Positions 7,623 to 15,638 of a stretch of 64,000 bases of DNA are shown here, in pieces. The DNA is from Candidatus Melainabacteria bacterium MEL.A1. Lineage in GTDB: Bacteria; Cyanobacteriota; Vampirovibrionia; Gastranaerophilales; Gastranaerophilaceae. A program made the translations under genes and the position numbers. Location of the stretch: contig CP017245.1 in the NCBI GenBank assembly GCA_001765415.1, positions 248,001-312,000 on the forward strand, in the 5' to 3' direction. Position 1 is the first letter of the stretch. Every line of letters begins with the position of its first letter. The notes beneath the pieces are model-generated. The model was not told the origin of the DNA. It did not search any database and saw only the letters and a list, made by a program, of their open reading frames with translations.

Positions 7623-9107
7623 ATGCAAAAATATGAACACGCCTTTGGAAAAAATGATATTAGAGGTATTTATGGCGAAGATATAACAGAAGAACTTTTT
7701 TATAATACAGGAATTGGTTTTGTTGAATGGTTGAAAGAGCAATCAGGTAAGAAAACTGCTGATATGTGGATTACAATTACACGAGATGCAAGATTGCATT
7801 CTCCTGCATTAGAAAAAGCTTTAGCAGACGGAATTACCTCTACTGGCGCAAATGTAATTAATCTAGGGCTTGCTCCTACCCCTATAGGTTATTATTCGGA
7901 AGTTGTCGGTGTTGAAGGTTATGATGTAATCGCTGCGGCAATTATTACTGCAAGCCACAACCCTAAAGAATACAACGGTTTGAAAATGACATTTAATAAA
8001 CGAACTTTGACAGAACAACAAATTAAAGAAGTTCGTGATATTACGTTTAAAAATTGGTTAAGTCATCCTGAGGCTATAGCCGAAGTATCTCAAGAAGATT
8101 CTTCGCATACGCTCAGAATGACAGGCAAAGTTGCAGAAGTAAACATTATTCCTAATTATATTAAAGATATGGAAAATCGTTTTGGCAAAATCGGCGAAGG
8201 TGTTAAGGTAGTTGTCGATAGTGCAAACGCTACAGGTGGCGTTGTCGGACCTGAATTGTATAAAAAATTAGGTTGTGAAGTTATAGAGTTATTTTCTGAA
8301 CCGGATGGAAATTTCCCTAACCACCATCCAAACCCGAGCGTTGAAAAAACTCTTGATACTTTAAAAGAAGTCGTTCTAAAAGAACACGCAGATGTTGGTA
8401 TTGCTTACGATGGCGACAGTGACAGAATTGGTATCATTGACACCGAAGGCAGATTTTTGACAGGTGACAAGTTACTTTTAATATACGCACAAGATTTGAT
8501 TGAAGCTTGCAAAGATAAAAACATTCATCCGACTGTTGTTAGTGAAGTTAAATGTTCTCAAGTTTTGTTTGATACTATTGACAAATTAGGCGGTCATTCT
8601 GTTATGTGCAAAACAGGTCACGGATATATTAAAGACAAAATGAAAGAAACCGGCGCATTATTAGCAGGTGAAATGAGCGGACATACGTTCTTTAAAGACA
8701 GATATTACGGCTTTGATGACGCTATTTATGCAGGTTGTAGGGTTATTGAAATTATAGCTAAGCATAAAAAAATTAATCCGGAATTTAAAATTTCTGATAT
8801 GTTGAAAGCATTTGATGAGGTTTATTCATCAGCAGAAGTCAGATACCCTTGTTCAAATGAGTTGAAAAAATCAACTTTAGAAAAAGTCAAATCAATGATT
8901 GAGGCTGATAAAAATATTTTTGGTTCTCAAATTAAGGATATTATTACACTTGACGGTATGAGAATTGTATTTGATGGAGGTTTTGCGCTAATCAGACAAA
9001 GTAATACAGAACCTGTATTTACATTGAGATTTGAAGCAAAAACAAAAGAAGAATGTGAAAAACTAAAATCAGCAATGCTTAATATGTTAGGTGAAATTTT
9101 AAAATAA
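7623..9107 (+). CDS. manB: Phosphomannomutase/phosphoglucomutase
   Basis: This alpha-D-phosphohexomutase interconverts hexose 1- and 6-phosphates for polysaccharide and sugar-nucleotide synthesis. All four active-site loops are visible: TASHNPKEYNG with the phosphoserine (about 116-126), the metal loop AYDGDSDRIG (about 262-271), the sugar loop GEMSGH (about 351-356) that fits PMM/PGM enzymes, and the phosphate-binding loop RQSNTEPVFTLRFE near 458. The 494 residues are slightly longer than Pseudomonas AlgC. AGGGAG gives a good start. It probably acts with Pgi (38496-39884) in hexose-phosphate supply. Confidence 0.92.
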   Translation: MQKYEHAFGKNDIRGIYGEDITEELFYNTGIGFVEWLKEQSGKKTADMWITITRDARLHSPALEKALADGITSTGANVINLGLAPTPIGYYSEVVGVEGYDVIAAAIITASHNPKEYNGLKMTFNKRTLTEQQIKEVRDITFKNWLSHPEAIAEVSQEDSSHTLRMTGKVAEVNIIPNYIKDMENRFGKIGEGVKVVVDSANATGGVVGPELYKKLGCEVIELFSEPDGNFPNHHPNPSVEKTLDTLKEVVLKEHADVGIAYDGDSDRIGIIDTEGRFLTGDKLLLIYAQDLIEACKDKNIHPTVVSEVKCSQVLFDTIDKLGGHSVMCKTGHGYIKDKMKETGALLAGEMSGHTFFKDRYYGFDDAIYAGCRVIEIIAKHKKINPEFKISDMLKAFDEVYSSAEVRYPCSNELKKSTLEKVKSMIEADKNIFGSQIKDIITLDGMRIVFDGGFALIRQSNTEPVFTLRFEAKTKEECEKLKSAMLNMLGEILK

Positions 9108-9167
9108 TTAAATAAAATTGTACAAAAAAGAAGGGAGTATTATTATGCAAAAAAATATTGCAACAGC

Positions 9168-9929
9168 ATGCCCCCCCCCCGACGCAATGGTTTAATAGCA
9201 AGGGTTTTAGGGGGCATTACACACGTAACCCATTGGAACAATTCTCGTAAAATAGCATTTACATTGGCGGAGGTTTTAATCACACTCGGTATCATTGGAA
9301 TTGTTGCGGCAATGACAATGCCTGCACTTATTGAAAGCCATAAGAAAACTGAATATAGTTCTAAGTTGAAAAAGTTCAATAGTGTTATGCAACAGGCAAT
9401 TTTGATGTCCGAACAAGATAATGGAGATTGCGGAGAATGGGGTAAGGATGGCGGCATTCAAGGAGATATAAAAGACGAAGACGGAAATAATGATTTTAAC
9501 GCCAATGCCACCGTTACAGAGAAATTTATTAATACATATTTAAGACCTTATATAAAAATTGTCTCAATAAAAACACTTGCTAATAATGAAGTTGGGAGTA
9601 ATTTCGGAGAATCATACATGGTATTTGAGGATGGAAGTTATGTATATATACATAATGGAAATTGCGTTGATTTTGTGTATGATGTAAACGGTCCTAAACC
9701 TCCAAATGTAAAAGGAAGAGATGCTTTCCACTATTTGTTATGTCCAAATGAAAAATGCCAAACACATACTTGGTTTGCGGGAAGGTGCGGGAAATTTACA
9801 TTCAACGGAATGAAATCAGCAAGCAGAGCGCAAGCATTGGAAAACTGTAAAACAACACCAAGTTATTGTACAGAACTATTAGAAATGGATAATTACGAAT
9901 TTAGAAAAGATTATCCGTATAAATTATAA
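9168..9929 (+). CDS. Type IV prepilin-like protein behind a C10 tract (probably phase variable)
   Basis: The product has a prepilin signal: a long basic leader, cleavage at KIA|FTLAEVLITLG with Glu+5, then the hydrophobic helix IIGIVAAMTMPALI. The exported domain has six or more cysteines (CGEW, NGNC, CPNEKC, GRCGKF, ENC..PSYC), so disulfides are likely. The well-placed start is the ATG at 9145 with GGGAG upstream, but with ten C at 9171-9180 that frame stops at 9193-9195. Eleven or eight C would join it to the pilin frame. The in-frame ATG at 9168 has no ribosome binding site. The gene therefore appears OFF or weakly expressed in this copy. A sequencing error in the tract is the other explanation. 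Confidence 0.8.
   Translation: MPPPRRNGLIARVLGGITHVTHWNNSRKIAFTLAEVLITLGIIGIVAAMTMPALIESHKKTEYSSKLKKFNSVMQQAILMSEQDNGDCGEWGKDGGIQGDIKDEDGNNDFNANATVTEKFINTYLRPYIKIVSIKTLANNEVGSNFGESYMVFEDGSYVYIHNGNCVDFVYDVNGPKPPNVKGRDAFHYLLCPNEKCQTHTWFAGRCGKFTFNGMKSASRAQALENCKTTPSYCTELLEMDNYEFRKDYPYKL
9171..9180 (+). repeat. C10 homopolymer, candidate slipped-strand switch
   Basis: Ten consecutive C in an otherwise AT-rich genome, 26 bases after an ATG with a strong ribosome binding site and before the prepilin frame. Frame arithmetic: C10 is out of frame; C11 or C8 is in frame. Confidence 0.75.
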
Positions 9930-9933
9930 AAAA

Positions 9934-10158
9934 CTAAAATTTTAATAATTCATAAGGTTCAACATTCAGAGCTTTAGCAATTAGACGAATGCGTGACAGA
10001 GGAATATCTCTGTGCGCATTTTCTATATTTGCGATATAGGAATTATCTGCTTCGACTTCAAAACTCAATTGCTCCTGCGTCATACCACGCTCTTTTCTTA
10101 ATGAGCGAAGTCTTTGACCAAACTTTTTGTGAAAAGCCTTATTCATTTTCTTTGTCAT
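9934..10158 (-). CDS. XRE-family HTH regulator (74 aa)
   Basis: A single Cro/C1-type helix-turn-helix domain fills the protein: FGQRLRSLRKERGMTQEQLSFEVEADNSYIANIENAHRDIPLSRIRLIAKALNVEPYELL. The recognition helix region is NSYIANIEN. No second domain is present, so it probably acts as a small repressor or antitoxin-like regulator. No clear ribosome binding site is seen; a second Met at residue 5 is an alternative start. It converges on the prepilin gene, four bases apart, and an effect on that gene is possible but unproven. Confidence 0.85.
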   Translation of the reverse strand: MTKKMNKAFHKKFGQRLRSLRKERGMTQEQLSFEVEADNSYIANIENAHRDIPLSRIRLIAKALNVEPYELLKF

Positions 10159-10330
10159 AAGTTAAGATATATCAAATAATTAAAATAAAAATATTGCTAT
10201 TTTGGAGGTTTTAAGTTAAAATATAAATATATAGGAAGATTTGAGAGGATATTTTTTTATGGGAAAGCAAAAAGCAAATCTTTTTTCTTGCTTACCATAA
10301 TCTAATAAATTAACAATTTTATAAATCTAC

Positions 10331-10370
10331 ACAAAAAGGATACAAAACACTTGCAATGTATTCTTTTTGT
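10331..10370. repeat. Long hairpin in the gap before rpsE
   Basis: acaaaaaggataca and tgtattctttttgt pair over 14 bp (one G-T) around a 12-base loop. It could be a terminator or an mRNA-processing site. The rest of the gap 10159-10566 shows only AT-rich DNA and the repeat at 10478. Confidence 0.5.
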
Positions 10371-10477
10371 TGTTATTATATATCTTGTCAGAAAAGTTAC
10401 ATGCGAATACTTTACCATAGGCTTTAAATAGCTTTATTTTGGTGTATTCGTTTTAATTAAATAATTTTAATGAGATT

Positions 10478-10540
10478 CTTCGGCATTCGTCATTCTGAGC
10501 CTATAAGGCGAAGAATCTCTCAAAAGCCTCAGAATGACAA
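10478..10540. repeat. Dispersed palindromic repeat (TCATTCTGAG...GAAGAATCTC type)
   Basis: GAGATTCTTCGGCATTCG, then CGTCATTCTGAGC (10488-10500), GGCGAAGAATCTC and CCTCAGAATGAC form overlapping inverted copies of one element. The same core recurs at 20704-20732 inside rlmD and, diverged, at 38161. It lies just upstream of the rpsE ribosome binding site. Confidence 0.7.
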
Positions 10541-10566
10541 ACTTACATTATGAAAGGTAAAAATCA

Positions 10567-11199
10567 ATGGATTTAGAAAACAAAGAAGAAATGGCAGTAG
10601 TAGAAGAAACTAAAGCTGATGCAGTTGAAACTGCAACTGAAGAAGCTCCTGCTGAAGAAAAACATTCACGCAGACGTGGACGTGGTAAAAAGAAAATTGA
10701 AACAACTGAAGAAAAACCTCAATCTGAATGGATTGAACGTGTTGTTCAAATCAGCCGTGTAACTAAAGTTGTTAAAGGTGGTAAAAAATTAAGCTTCCGT
10801 GCAATTGTTATCGTTGGAAACAAAAAAGGTCAAGTTGGCGTTGGTTGTGCTAAAGCAGCTGAAGTTATTATCGCTATCCAAAAAGCTATTGCAGATGGTA
10901 GAAAAAATCTTGTAAATGTACCTATCTTTAAAACAACTATTCCACACCCAATCAAAGGAAGATCTGGTGCTGGTGCAGTAATGCTTAGACCTGCTTCTCA
11001 AGGTACAGGTATTATTGCAGGTGGTGCAGTTCGTCTAGTTCTTGAACTTGCTGGTATTGAAAACATTCTTGCAAAATCATTGGGTTCTAAAGCTCCTCTA
11101 AACGCTGCTAATGCAACTTTAGAAGCTTTAAAAGCATTAACTCCATTCAAAGAAGTTGCTGAAAAACGTGGCTTAACAATGGCAGAATTGTTAAATTAA
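10567..11199 (+). CDS. rpsE: 30S ribosomal protein S5
   Basis: S5 binds 16S rRNA in the small subunit and takes part in decoding accuracy. The core runs from [33 protein letters not shown] (about 55-87) through [27 protein letters not shown] to the usual end. An acidic-then-basic N-terminal extension of about 50 residues (…[19 protein letters not shown]) resembles cyanobacterial S5. Usual upstream partners (rplF, rplR) are missing; instead a regulator and repeats lie before it. AAAGG precedes the ATG. Confidence 0.97.
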   Translation: MDLENKEEMAVVEETKADAVETATEEAPAEEKHSRRRGRGKKKIETTEEKPQSEWIERVVQISRVTKVVKGGKKLSFRAIVIVGNKKGQVGVGCAKAAEVIIAIQKAIADGRKNLVNVPIFKTTIPHPIKGRSGAGAVMLRPASQGTGIIAGGAVRLVLELAGIENILAKSLGSKAPLNAANATLEALKALTPFKEVAEKRGLTMAELLN

Positions 11200-11332
11200 T
11201 CTATTAGGTAATTGATTAATAAAAATTGACAGATAAGATTTATTTGTGCGAAGCACGTAATGAACTTAGCGTCCTATCGACTTAATGTCTTATCGTCTTT
11301 AGAGAATTAAATATAGTAAAGGACAAAATAAA

Positions 11333-11524
11333 ATGGCAAAAACTGAATTAAAACAAATAAAAATTAAACTTGTAAAAAGCCTTATCGGAGCTTCTGAAGC
11401 TCAACGTAAGGTTGTTGCAGGTTTAGGTTTGAAAAAACAAAACCAAGTAGTTGAACACTACAATAGTGCAACTATTTTAGGTATGGTTAACAAAGTTCCT
11501 CACTTGGTTCAAATTGTTGACTAA
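11333..11524 (+). CDS. rpmD: 50S ribosomal protein L30
   Basis: 63 residues covering the whole L30 fold: LKQIKIKLVKSLIGASEAQRKVVAGLGLKK, then LGMVNKVPHLVQIVD. It lies between rpsE and rplO as in a normal spc operon, but separated by 133 and 166 bases rather than a few. The gap before it contains small hairpins such as GTGCGAAGCAC (about 11247). Confidence 0.95.
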   Translation: MAKTELKQIKIKLVKSLIGASEAQRKVVAGLGLKKQNQVVEHYNSATILGMVNKVPHLVQIVD

Positions 11525-11528
11525 TTTG

Positions 11529-11660
11529 GTGAATAGAAGTTAGTGAAGGTGAATAGACCTTTTCTGATATGAACTACTCACAATTCACTACTCATTTATC
11601 ACTAATTAAATTGCGTATAACGACATTGTCGTGATAGCGAAAGCGAGTAAGCGGCTTTAG
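11529..11660. repeat. Imperfect inverted repeats between rpmD and rplO
   Basis: ggtgaatagaagttagtgaa at the left pairs loosely with ttcactactcatttatcact at the right, followed by short hairpins (ACGACATTGTCGT; CGGC...GTGCCG). The TTCACTATTCACTATTCAC-like words recur at about 38278-38330 and around 52085. This looks like a dispersed intergenic element that has inflated the ribosomal operon. Confidence 0.5.
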
Positions 11661-11690
11661 TGCCGAATTAAATTGAAAGGAAAAATTAAA

Positions 11691-12137
11691 ATGACAATTA
11701 CATTAGAAGATTTAAGACCTGCAGAAGGCGCAACACATAAATCAAAAAGAGTTGGTAGAGGTCGTTCATCAGGACACGGTAAAACATCTTGTCGTGGTAA
11801 TAATGGTGAAGGACAACGTTCTGGAAACTCTGCTAAAAGAGGTTTTGAAGGTGGTCAAATGCCAGGTTATAGACAAATGCCAAAATTGAAAGGTTTCAAA
11901 CTTATCAACCAATTGAAATATGCAGAAATCAATGTTGGCAGAATTGCTCAATATGGGATGAAAGAAGTTTCTTTGGAAGTTCTTAAAGAAGCTGGCAGAG
12001 TTCACCCTTCTTGCGTTGGTTTAAGAGTTTTGGGTAATGGTGAATTAAAAGACGCTATTACAGTAAAAGCTTGTTATGTAACACCATCAGCAAAAGAAAA
12101 AATCGAAAAAGCAGGCGGAAAGGTTGAGTTAGTATAA
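11691..12137 (+). CDS. rplO: 50S ribosomal protein L15
   Basis: 148 residues from MTITLEDLRPAEGATHKSKRVGRGRSSGHGKTSCRGNNGEGQRSG with the Gly/Arg-rich N-terminal half and the EGGQMPGYRQMPKLKGF motif of L15. The start at 11691 has AAAGGA nine bases upstream; a TTG at 11673 is also open but is not the family start. The stop overlaps the secY start by one base (TAATG), so the two are translationally coupled. Confidence 0.96.
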   Translation: MTITLEDLRPAEGATHKSKRVGRGRSSGHGKTSCRGNNGEGQRSGNSAKRGFEGGQMPGYRQMPKLKGFKLINQLKYAEINVGRIAQYGMKEVSLEVLKEAGRVHPSCVGLRVLGNGELKDAITVKACYVTPSAKEKIEKAGGKVELV

Positions 12138-13474
12138 TGGCACCACAAATAAAAATGCCTACAACTGATGATTTGATGTCAATGTGGAACGCATCAGGAT
12201 TGAAACAGAAAATCATTTTCACGTTCTTGATGATTGCTGCATTTAGATTTGGTGTACAAATGCCATTATTTGGTATTAACAACCAAGTTTTTGCAAACAT
12301 TGCTCAAGGAAACAATATCATAGGATTTCTTGATTTGTTCTCTGGCGGTGCTTTGGGTAAGGTATCAATATTTGCATTAGGTATTGGACCTTATATCACT
12401 TCATCAATTATTATCCAACTTGTTTCTGTTGTTATTCCGTCATTGGAAAAATTACAGAAAGAAGAAGGAGAAGCAGGAAGAAGAAAATTATCACAGTACA
12501 CAAGAGTTTTCACTGTTGTTTTAGCTGTGTTCCAATCATTAATCTTCATGCTATATTTACACCATCTTCCTGGAGCAGTATTACCAAATGTTAACCCGAT
12601 AATGTTCTTCATTAGTTCAATTGTTGTGTTAACTGCAGGTTCTGTTCTTGTAATGTGGATTTCTGAATTAATGACAGAAAAAGGTATTGGAAACGGTGGT
12701 TCTTTAATCATCTTTATCGGTATTTTGTCAGGTATTCCAATTTACGCATCAAGAACTGCTCAGGTTGTTGCTAATAACTCTATGATGCAGTTGGGGTTGG
12801 CAGTATTACTTTTAATCTTCTTTGCAGCAATGGTTTTCATTGTAATTATGCAAGAAGCTGTAAGAAAAGTTATTATTGTTAACCCGAAAAGACAAGTTGG
12901 TAACAAAGTTTATGGCGGAATGAACTCATTTATTCCGTTCAAACTTAATCCGGGTGGTGTAATGCCAATTATCTTTGCTATTGCAATTTTGCTATTCCCA
13001 TCAACTATTCTTAGTTTGGTAGGGCAAGCGAATTTCAAAAGCGAGGCTGTAAAATCAGTGGTAATTCACTTAACTCAGGTTTTAAGTCCTGAAGGAATTC
13101 CATATTACGTATTGTATTTCTTGTTGATTTTTGCGCTAACCTTCTTTTACGCATCAATCATGCCGAATATGCAGCCAAAAGATATTGCAGACAACTTAAA
13201 AAAATATGGTTCATCTATTCCTGGTGTAAAACCTGGTAGACCGACAGCCGAAGCTTTAGATAAAATTTTAACTAAAACTACATTTATCGGAGCTTTAGGA
13301 CTTGGAATTATTGCGCTTGTTCCATCACTTGCAAGTTATGCTACAAACATCAAGACTATACAAGGTATCGGAGCAACTTCATTAATCATCATGGTTGGTG
13401 TAGCTCTTGACTTGATTAATCAAGTTAGAACTCACCTGTTGGCTAGAAACTATGAATCATTCCTAAAAGAATAA
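12137..13474 (+). CDS. secY: Protein translocase subunit SecY
   Basis: The central channel of the SecYEG translocon has ten membrane segments over 445 residues. Recognisable stretches include GIGPYITSSIIIQL (about 78-91), LQKEEGEAGRRKLSQYTR, GIGNGGSLIIFIGI (about 185-198) and the cytoplasmic C-terminal loop with IPGVKPGRPTAEALDKI. The end is RNYESFLKE. The usual next genes (adk, map, infA) do not follow; a terminator ends the unit. Confidence 0.97.
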   Translation: MAPQIKMPTTDDLMSMWNASGLKQKIIFTFLMIAAFRFGVQMPLFGINNQVFANIAQGNNIIGFLDLFSGGALGKVSIFALGIGPYITSSIIIQLVSVVIPSLEKLQKEEGEAGRRKLSQYTRVFTVVLAVFQSLIFMLYLHHLPGAVLPNVNPIMFFISSIVVLTAGSVLVMWISELMTEKGIGNGGSLIIFIGILSGIPIYASRTAQVVANNSMMQLGLAVLLLIFFAAMVFIVIMQEAVRKVIIVNPKRQVGNKVYGGMNSFIPFKLNPGGVMPIIFAIAILLFPSTILSLVGQANFKSEAVKSVVIHLTQVLSPEGIPYYVLYFLLIFALTFFYASIMPNMQPKDIADNLKKYGSSIPGVKPGRPTAEALDKILTKTTFIGALGLGIIALVPSLASYATNIKTIQGIGATSLIIMVGVALDLINQVRTHLLARNYESFLKE

Positions 13475-13510
13475 GCGTGCCGAAAGCGAAACGCATAGAC
13501 AAATTAAAAA

Positions 13511-13541
13511 TAGTCTCTAATACTTAGGGGCTATTTTTTTT
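13511..13541 (+). terminator. Rho-independent terminator after secY
   Basis: TAGTCTCTAA pairs with TTAGGGGCTA (10 bp with G-T pairs) around TAC, followed by TTTTTTT. Confidence 0.85.
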
Positions 13542-13634
13542 ACTTTAATTTTAGATATTTTGTTGAATGTTTTAGGCAAAAAAAATTTGTATTATATAAA
13601 TGTAAATCCTCAACTCTCTGATTGCTCAGTATTC

Positions 13635-13668
13635 AGCTCCTCATTATATAGGGGAGCTTTTCTTTTTC
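13635..13668 (+). terminator. Second terminator hairpin between secY and the PilZ gene
   Basis: AGCTCCTC and GGGGAGCT form an 8-bp stem around ATTATATA, followed by TTTCTTTTTCTT. Since the secY transcript should already end at about 13541, this one may end a short RNA that starts near TATTATATAAATG (about 13592). No protein frame fits between them. Confidence 0.65.
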
Positions 13669-13676
13669 TTAACATA

Positions 13677-13705
13677 TCGACAAAATCCATAATATATTGT
13701 ATAAT
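13677..13705 (+). promoter_or_regulatory. Sigma-70 promoter of the PilZ gene
   Basis: TCGACA (13677-13682), 17-bp spacer, TATAAT (13700-13705). It directs a short leader carrying GAGAGG before the ATG at 13727. Confidence 0.8.
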
Positions 13706-13726
13706 CACAAATATGAGAGGATTATT

Positions 13727-14317
13727 ATGAGAGAATTAATAGAAAAAGATAAAAAAATAACTATTGTACCGGCAGATTTTAAATGTGCAAATAAAGGGAT
13801 TATTGTTGACGTAGAGCCACGCTATTTTACTGTTGAACTTGAATATGAACCACAAGGGATGTTACGTCATAATTATTGCGAATTTTATACCCAAACAAAT
13901 CATGGAACACTTTATTTTGATTCATATCCTGAAACAATAGAAGGCAAAAGAGTAAAAATCGCAAATCCTGCAAAACATAGATTTTTACAAAGACGACAAT
14001 ATACTCGTATCAAGTTTATGTATGATCTTGATTTGAGATGTGCAGATGAAATCAAAAAGATTACAACTCTTGATATTTCTGCAGGTGGTATGAAGTTTCG
14101 AACTAATGATAACATCAATATTGAAGCTGAATACACAATTGCACTTCCGCTATCTGAAGAACAAACTGTTGAATGCAAATTCAGCCCTATCAGAATTGAA
14201 AAGAACGAAAATGGCGGATATACAGTTTCTGGAAGATTTGATTTCCACAACAGTATTGATAAAATGACATTAATTCAATTCTGTACAAAAAGAAGTATCG
14301 AAATCAAAAACAAATAG
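13727..14317 (+). CDS. PilZ-domain c-di-GMP receptor
   Basis: 196 residues in a YcgR-like layout: an N-terminal beta-rich flagellar-brake-type domain (about 1-85) and a C-terminal PilZ domain. The cyclic-di-GMP contacts are present: RRQYTR (RxxxR, residues 89-94) and DISAGGMKF (D/NxSxxG, 116-124). It is cytoplasmic, with no membrane segment. It probably links c-di-GMP made by the GGDEF protein at 53644-55413 to pilus or surface behaviour, for which the prepilin and pilT in this window are candidates. The upstream TTG at 13697 overlaps the -10 and is not used. Confidence 0.9.
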   Translation: MRELIEKDKKITIVPADFKCANKGIIVDVEPRYFTVELEYEPQGMLRHNYCEFYTQTNHGTLYFDSYPETIEGKRVKIANPAKHRFLQRRQYTRIKFMYDLDLRCADEIKKITTLDISAGGMKFRTNDNINIEAEYTIALPLSEEQTVECKFSPIRIEKNENGGYTVSGRFDFHNSIDKMTLIQFCTKRSIEIKNK

Positions 14318-14520
14318 GAACGTAGCCGTTCCATCCGCCAAACAGAAATTGGTGCAACTTATCAGATTTATGACTTCGTAGGAACGTAGCCGTTCCATCC
14401 GCCAAACAGAAATTGGTGTAACTTATCAGATTTATGACTTCGTAGGAACGTAGCTGTTCCATGCGCCAAGCAGAAATTGGTATAACTTATCAGATTTATG
14501 ACTTAGGAACGTGGCGACCA
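14316..14520 (+). repeat. 64-bp tandem repeat, three copies plus a partial fourth
   Basis: Units at 14316-14379, 14380-14443 and 14444-14504 (61 bp), then a partial copy from 14505. Copies 1 and 2 differ at one base; copy 3 has about five changes and a 3-bp loss. Each full unit opens with GGAACGTAGCCGTTCC or a variant, a 5- to 6-bp stem hairpin. The first unit begins inside the PilZ stop codon and the last runs into the leader of the decarboxylase gene. Confidence 0.92.
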
Positions 14521-14534
14521 ATCAGGGATTACTT

Positions 14535-15560
14535 ATGAGCCTTATTAAATTATTAAGAAAACAAAACAGGAAATATCTATTTACAACCCCATCTCACGGG
14601 CAGAGATTTTTTATATTTAATAAATTTCGAAATTTATATAAATATGATATTTCCGAAACAGAGGCACAAGATCCACAAACAGCACTCACATTGGCTCAGG
14701 AAAGAGCAACAAAGATTTATGGAACAAATCATACCTACTTTTTAACAAACGGCTCTACAAGCGGAATAATTGCCTCTGTTTTAGCTTGCACAAACAAAGG
14801 TGATAAAGTTTTGTTATGGAAAAATTCTCACCCTTGTCATCTTAATGCAGTGAGATTAGCCGGTTGCGAACCTGTCTTTTATGACTTACCAATAAACAAA
14901 AAATGGGGGATCCCAGATAAAACAACACCTGATTTAATTGATGTAAAAGGAGTTAAAGCAGTAATTGTCACATCTCCAAGCTATGAAGGAATTGTTTCTG
15001 ATATAAAAATGTTGAAAAAAGTTTGTGAGAAAAATAATAGTTATTTAATAGTTGACGAGGCGCACGGAGCTTTGTATCCATTCTCTGACGAATTACCTCA
15101 AAGTGCTGTAAATATAGCTGATTTCACTATTCAATCTTTGCATAAAACCGCTGGTGGATTAAATCCAACTGCTCTTTTGCATGTAAACTATAATATTGAT
15201 GCAGAAAAATCTCTTTCTATTATTAACACAACATCACCGTCATATCCCTTACTGGCTTCTATTGAAGCAAACATAAATTACTTAAATTCTGTAAAAGGAC
15301 GTAAAAAGTTAAAAAAATTAATTGAAAATATCAAATCTTTGAAAAATGAAGTTAAGAATATTGAATTTGGAGGAGATGATATAACCAAAATTTTAATAAA
15401 AAAAGAAGGAATGACAGGTTTTAAGTTTTCAGAAAAATTATATGATGAATTTGGAATAGAAGATGAAAAAACAAATGATGTTTCTACAATGCTTTTGTGT
15501 GGAATAGGTACTAATGAAAGAAAATTAGAACACCTAAAACACGCATTAAAAAAGTGTTAA
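14535..15560 (+). CDS. Orn/Lys/Arg decarboxylase-family PLP enzyme (compact form)
   Basis: A PLP enzyme of the fold-type I Orn/Lys/Arg decarboxylase group, probably making a polyamine precursor. Seen: TNGSTSGIIASVLACTNKGDKVLLWKNSHPCHLNA (about 75-109), VIVTSPSYEGIVSDI, the aspartate that binds the PLP nitrogen in IVDEAHGA, and the Schiff-base lysine in IQSLHKTAGGLNPTALLH. At 341 residues it keeps the large PLP domain but only a small C-terminal domain, shorter than typical (about 450-490). AGGGA supports the ATG at 14535; a GTG at 14511 inside the repeat is less likely. Substrate not decided. Confidence 0.82.
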   Translation: MSLIKLLRKQNRKYLFTTPSHGQRFFIFNKFRNLYKYDISETEAQDPQTALTLAQERATKIYGTNHTYFLTNGSTSGIIASVLACTNKGDKVLLWKNSHPCHLNAVRLAGCEPVFYDLPINKKWGIPDKTTPDLIDVKGVKAVIVTSPSYEGIVSDIKMLKKVCEKNNSYLIVDEAHGALYPFSDELPQSAVNIADFTIQSLHKTAGGLNPTALLHVNYNIDAEKSLSIINTTSPSYPLLASIEANINYLNSVKGRKKLKKLIENIKSLKNEVKNIEFGGDDITKILIKKEGMTGFKFSEKLYDEFGIEDEKTNDVSTMLLCGIGTNERKLEHLKHALKKC

Positions 15561-15590
15561 ACTTCTAAGAATAAAAAAAATAATAATAAA

Positions 15591-15620
15591 ATAGAGGTAT
15601 CAAATGATACCTCTATTTTC
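15591..15620. terminator. Bidirectional terminator between decarboxylase and PFOR genes
   Basis: ATAGAGGTATCA and TGATACCTCTAT form a perfect stem. TTTTCTAT follows on the plus strand, and the minus strand reads into TTTTATTATTATTTTTTTT. Confidence 0.88.
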
Positions 15621-15638
15621 TATGCTTCCATAGTGTGC

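Noticed and set aside
10331..10370. Riboswitch or ribosomal-protein autoregulatory leader before rpsE
   Set aside because: Only a simple AT-rich hairpin is visible; no known aptamer or S5/S8 binding-site text recognised.
14316..14504. CRISPR-like array
   Set aside because: Units are contiguous 64-bp tandem copies without unique spacers, and no cas genes are present.
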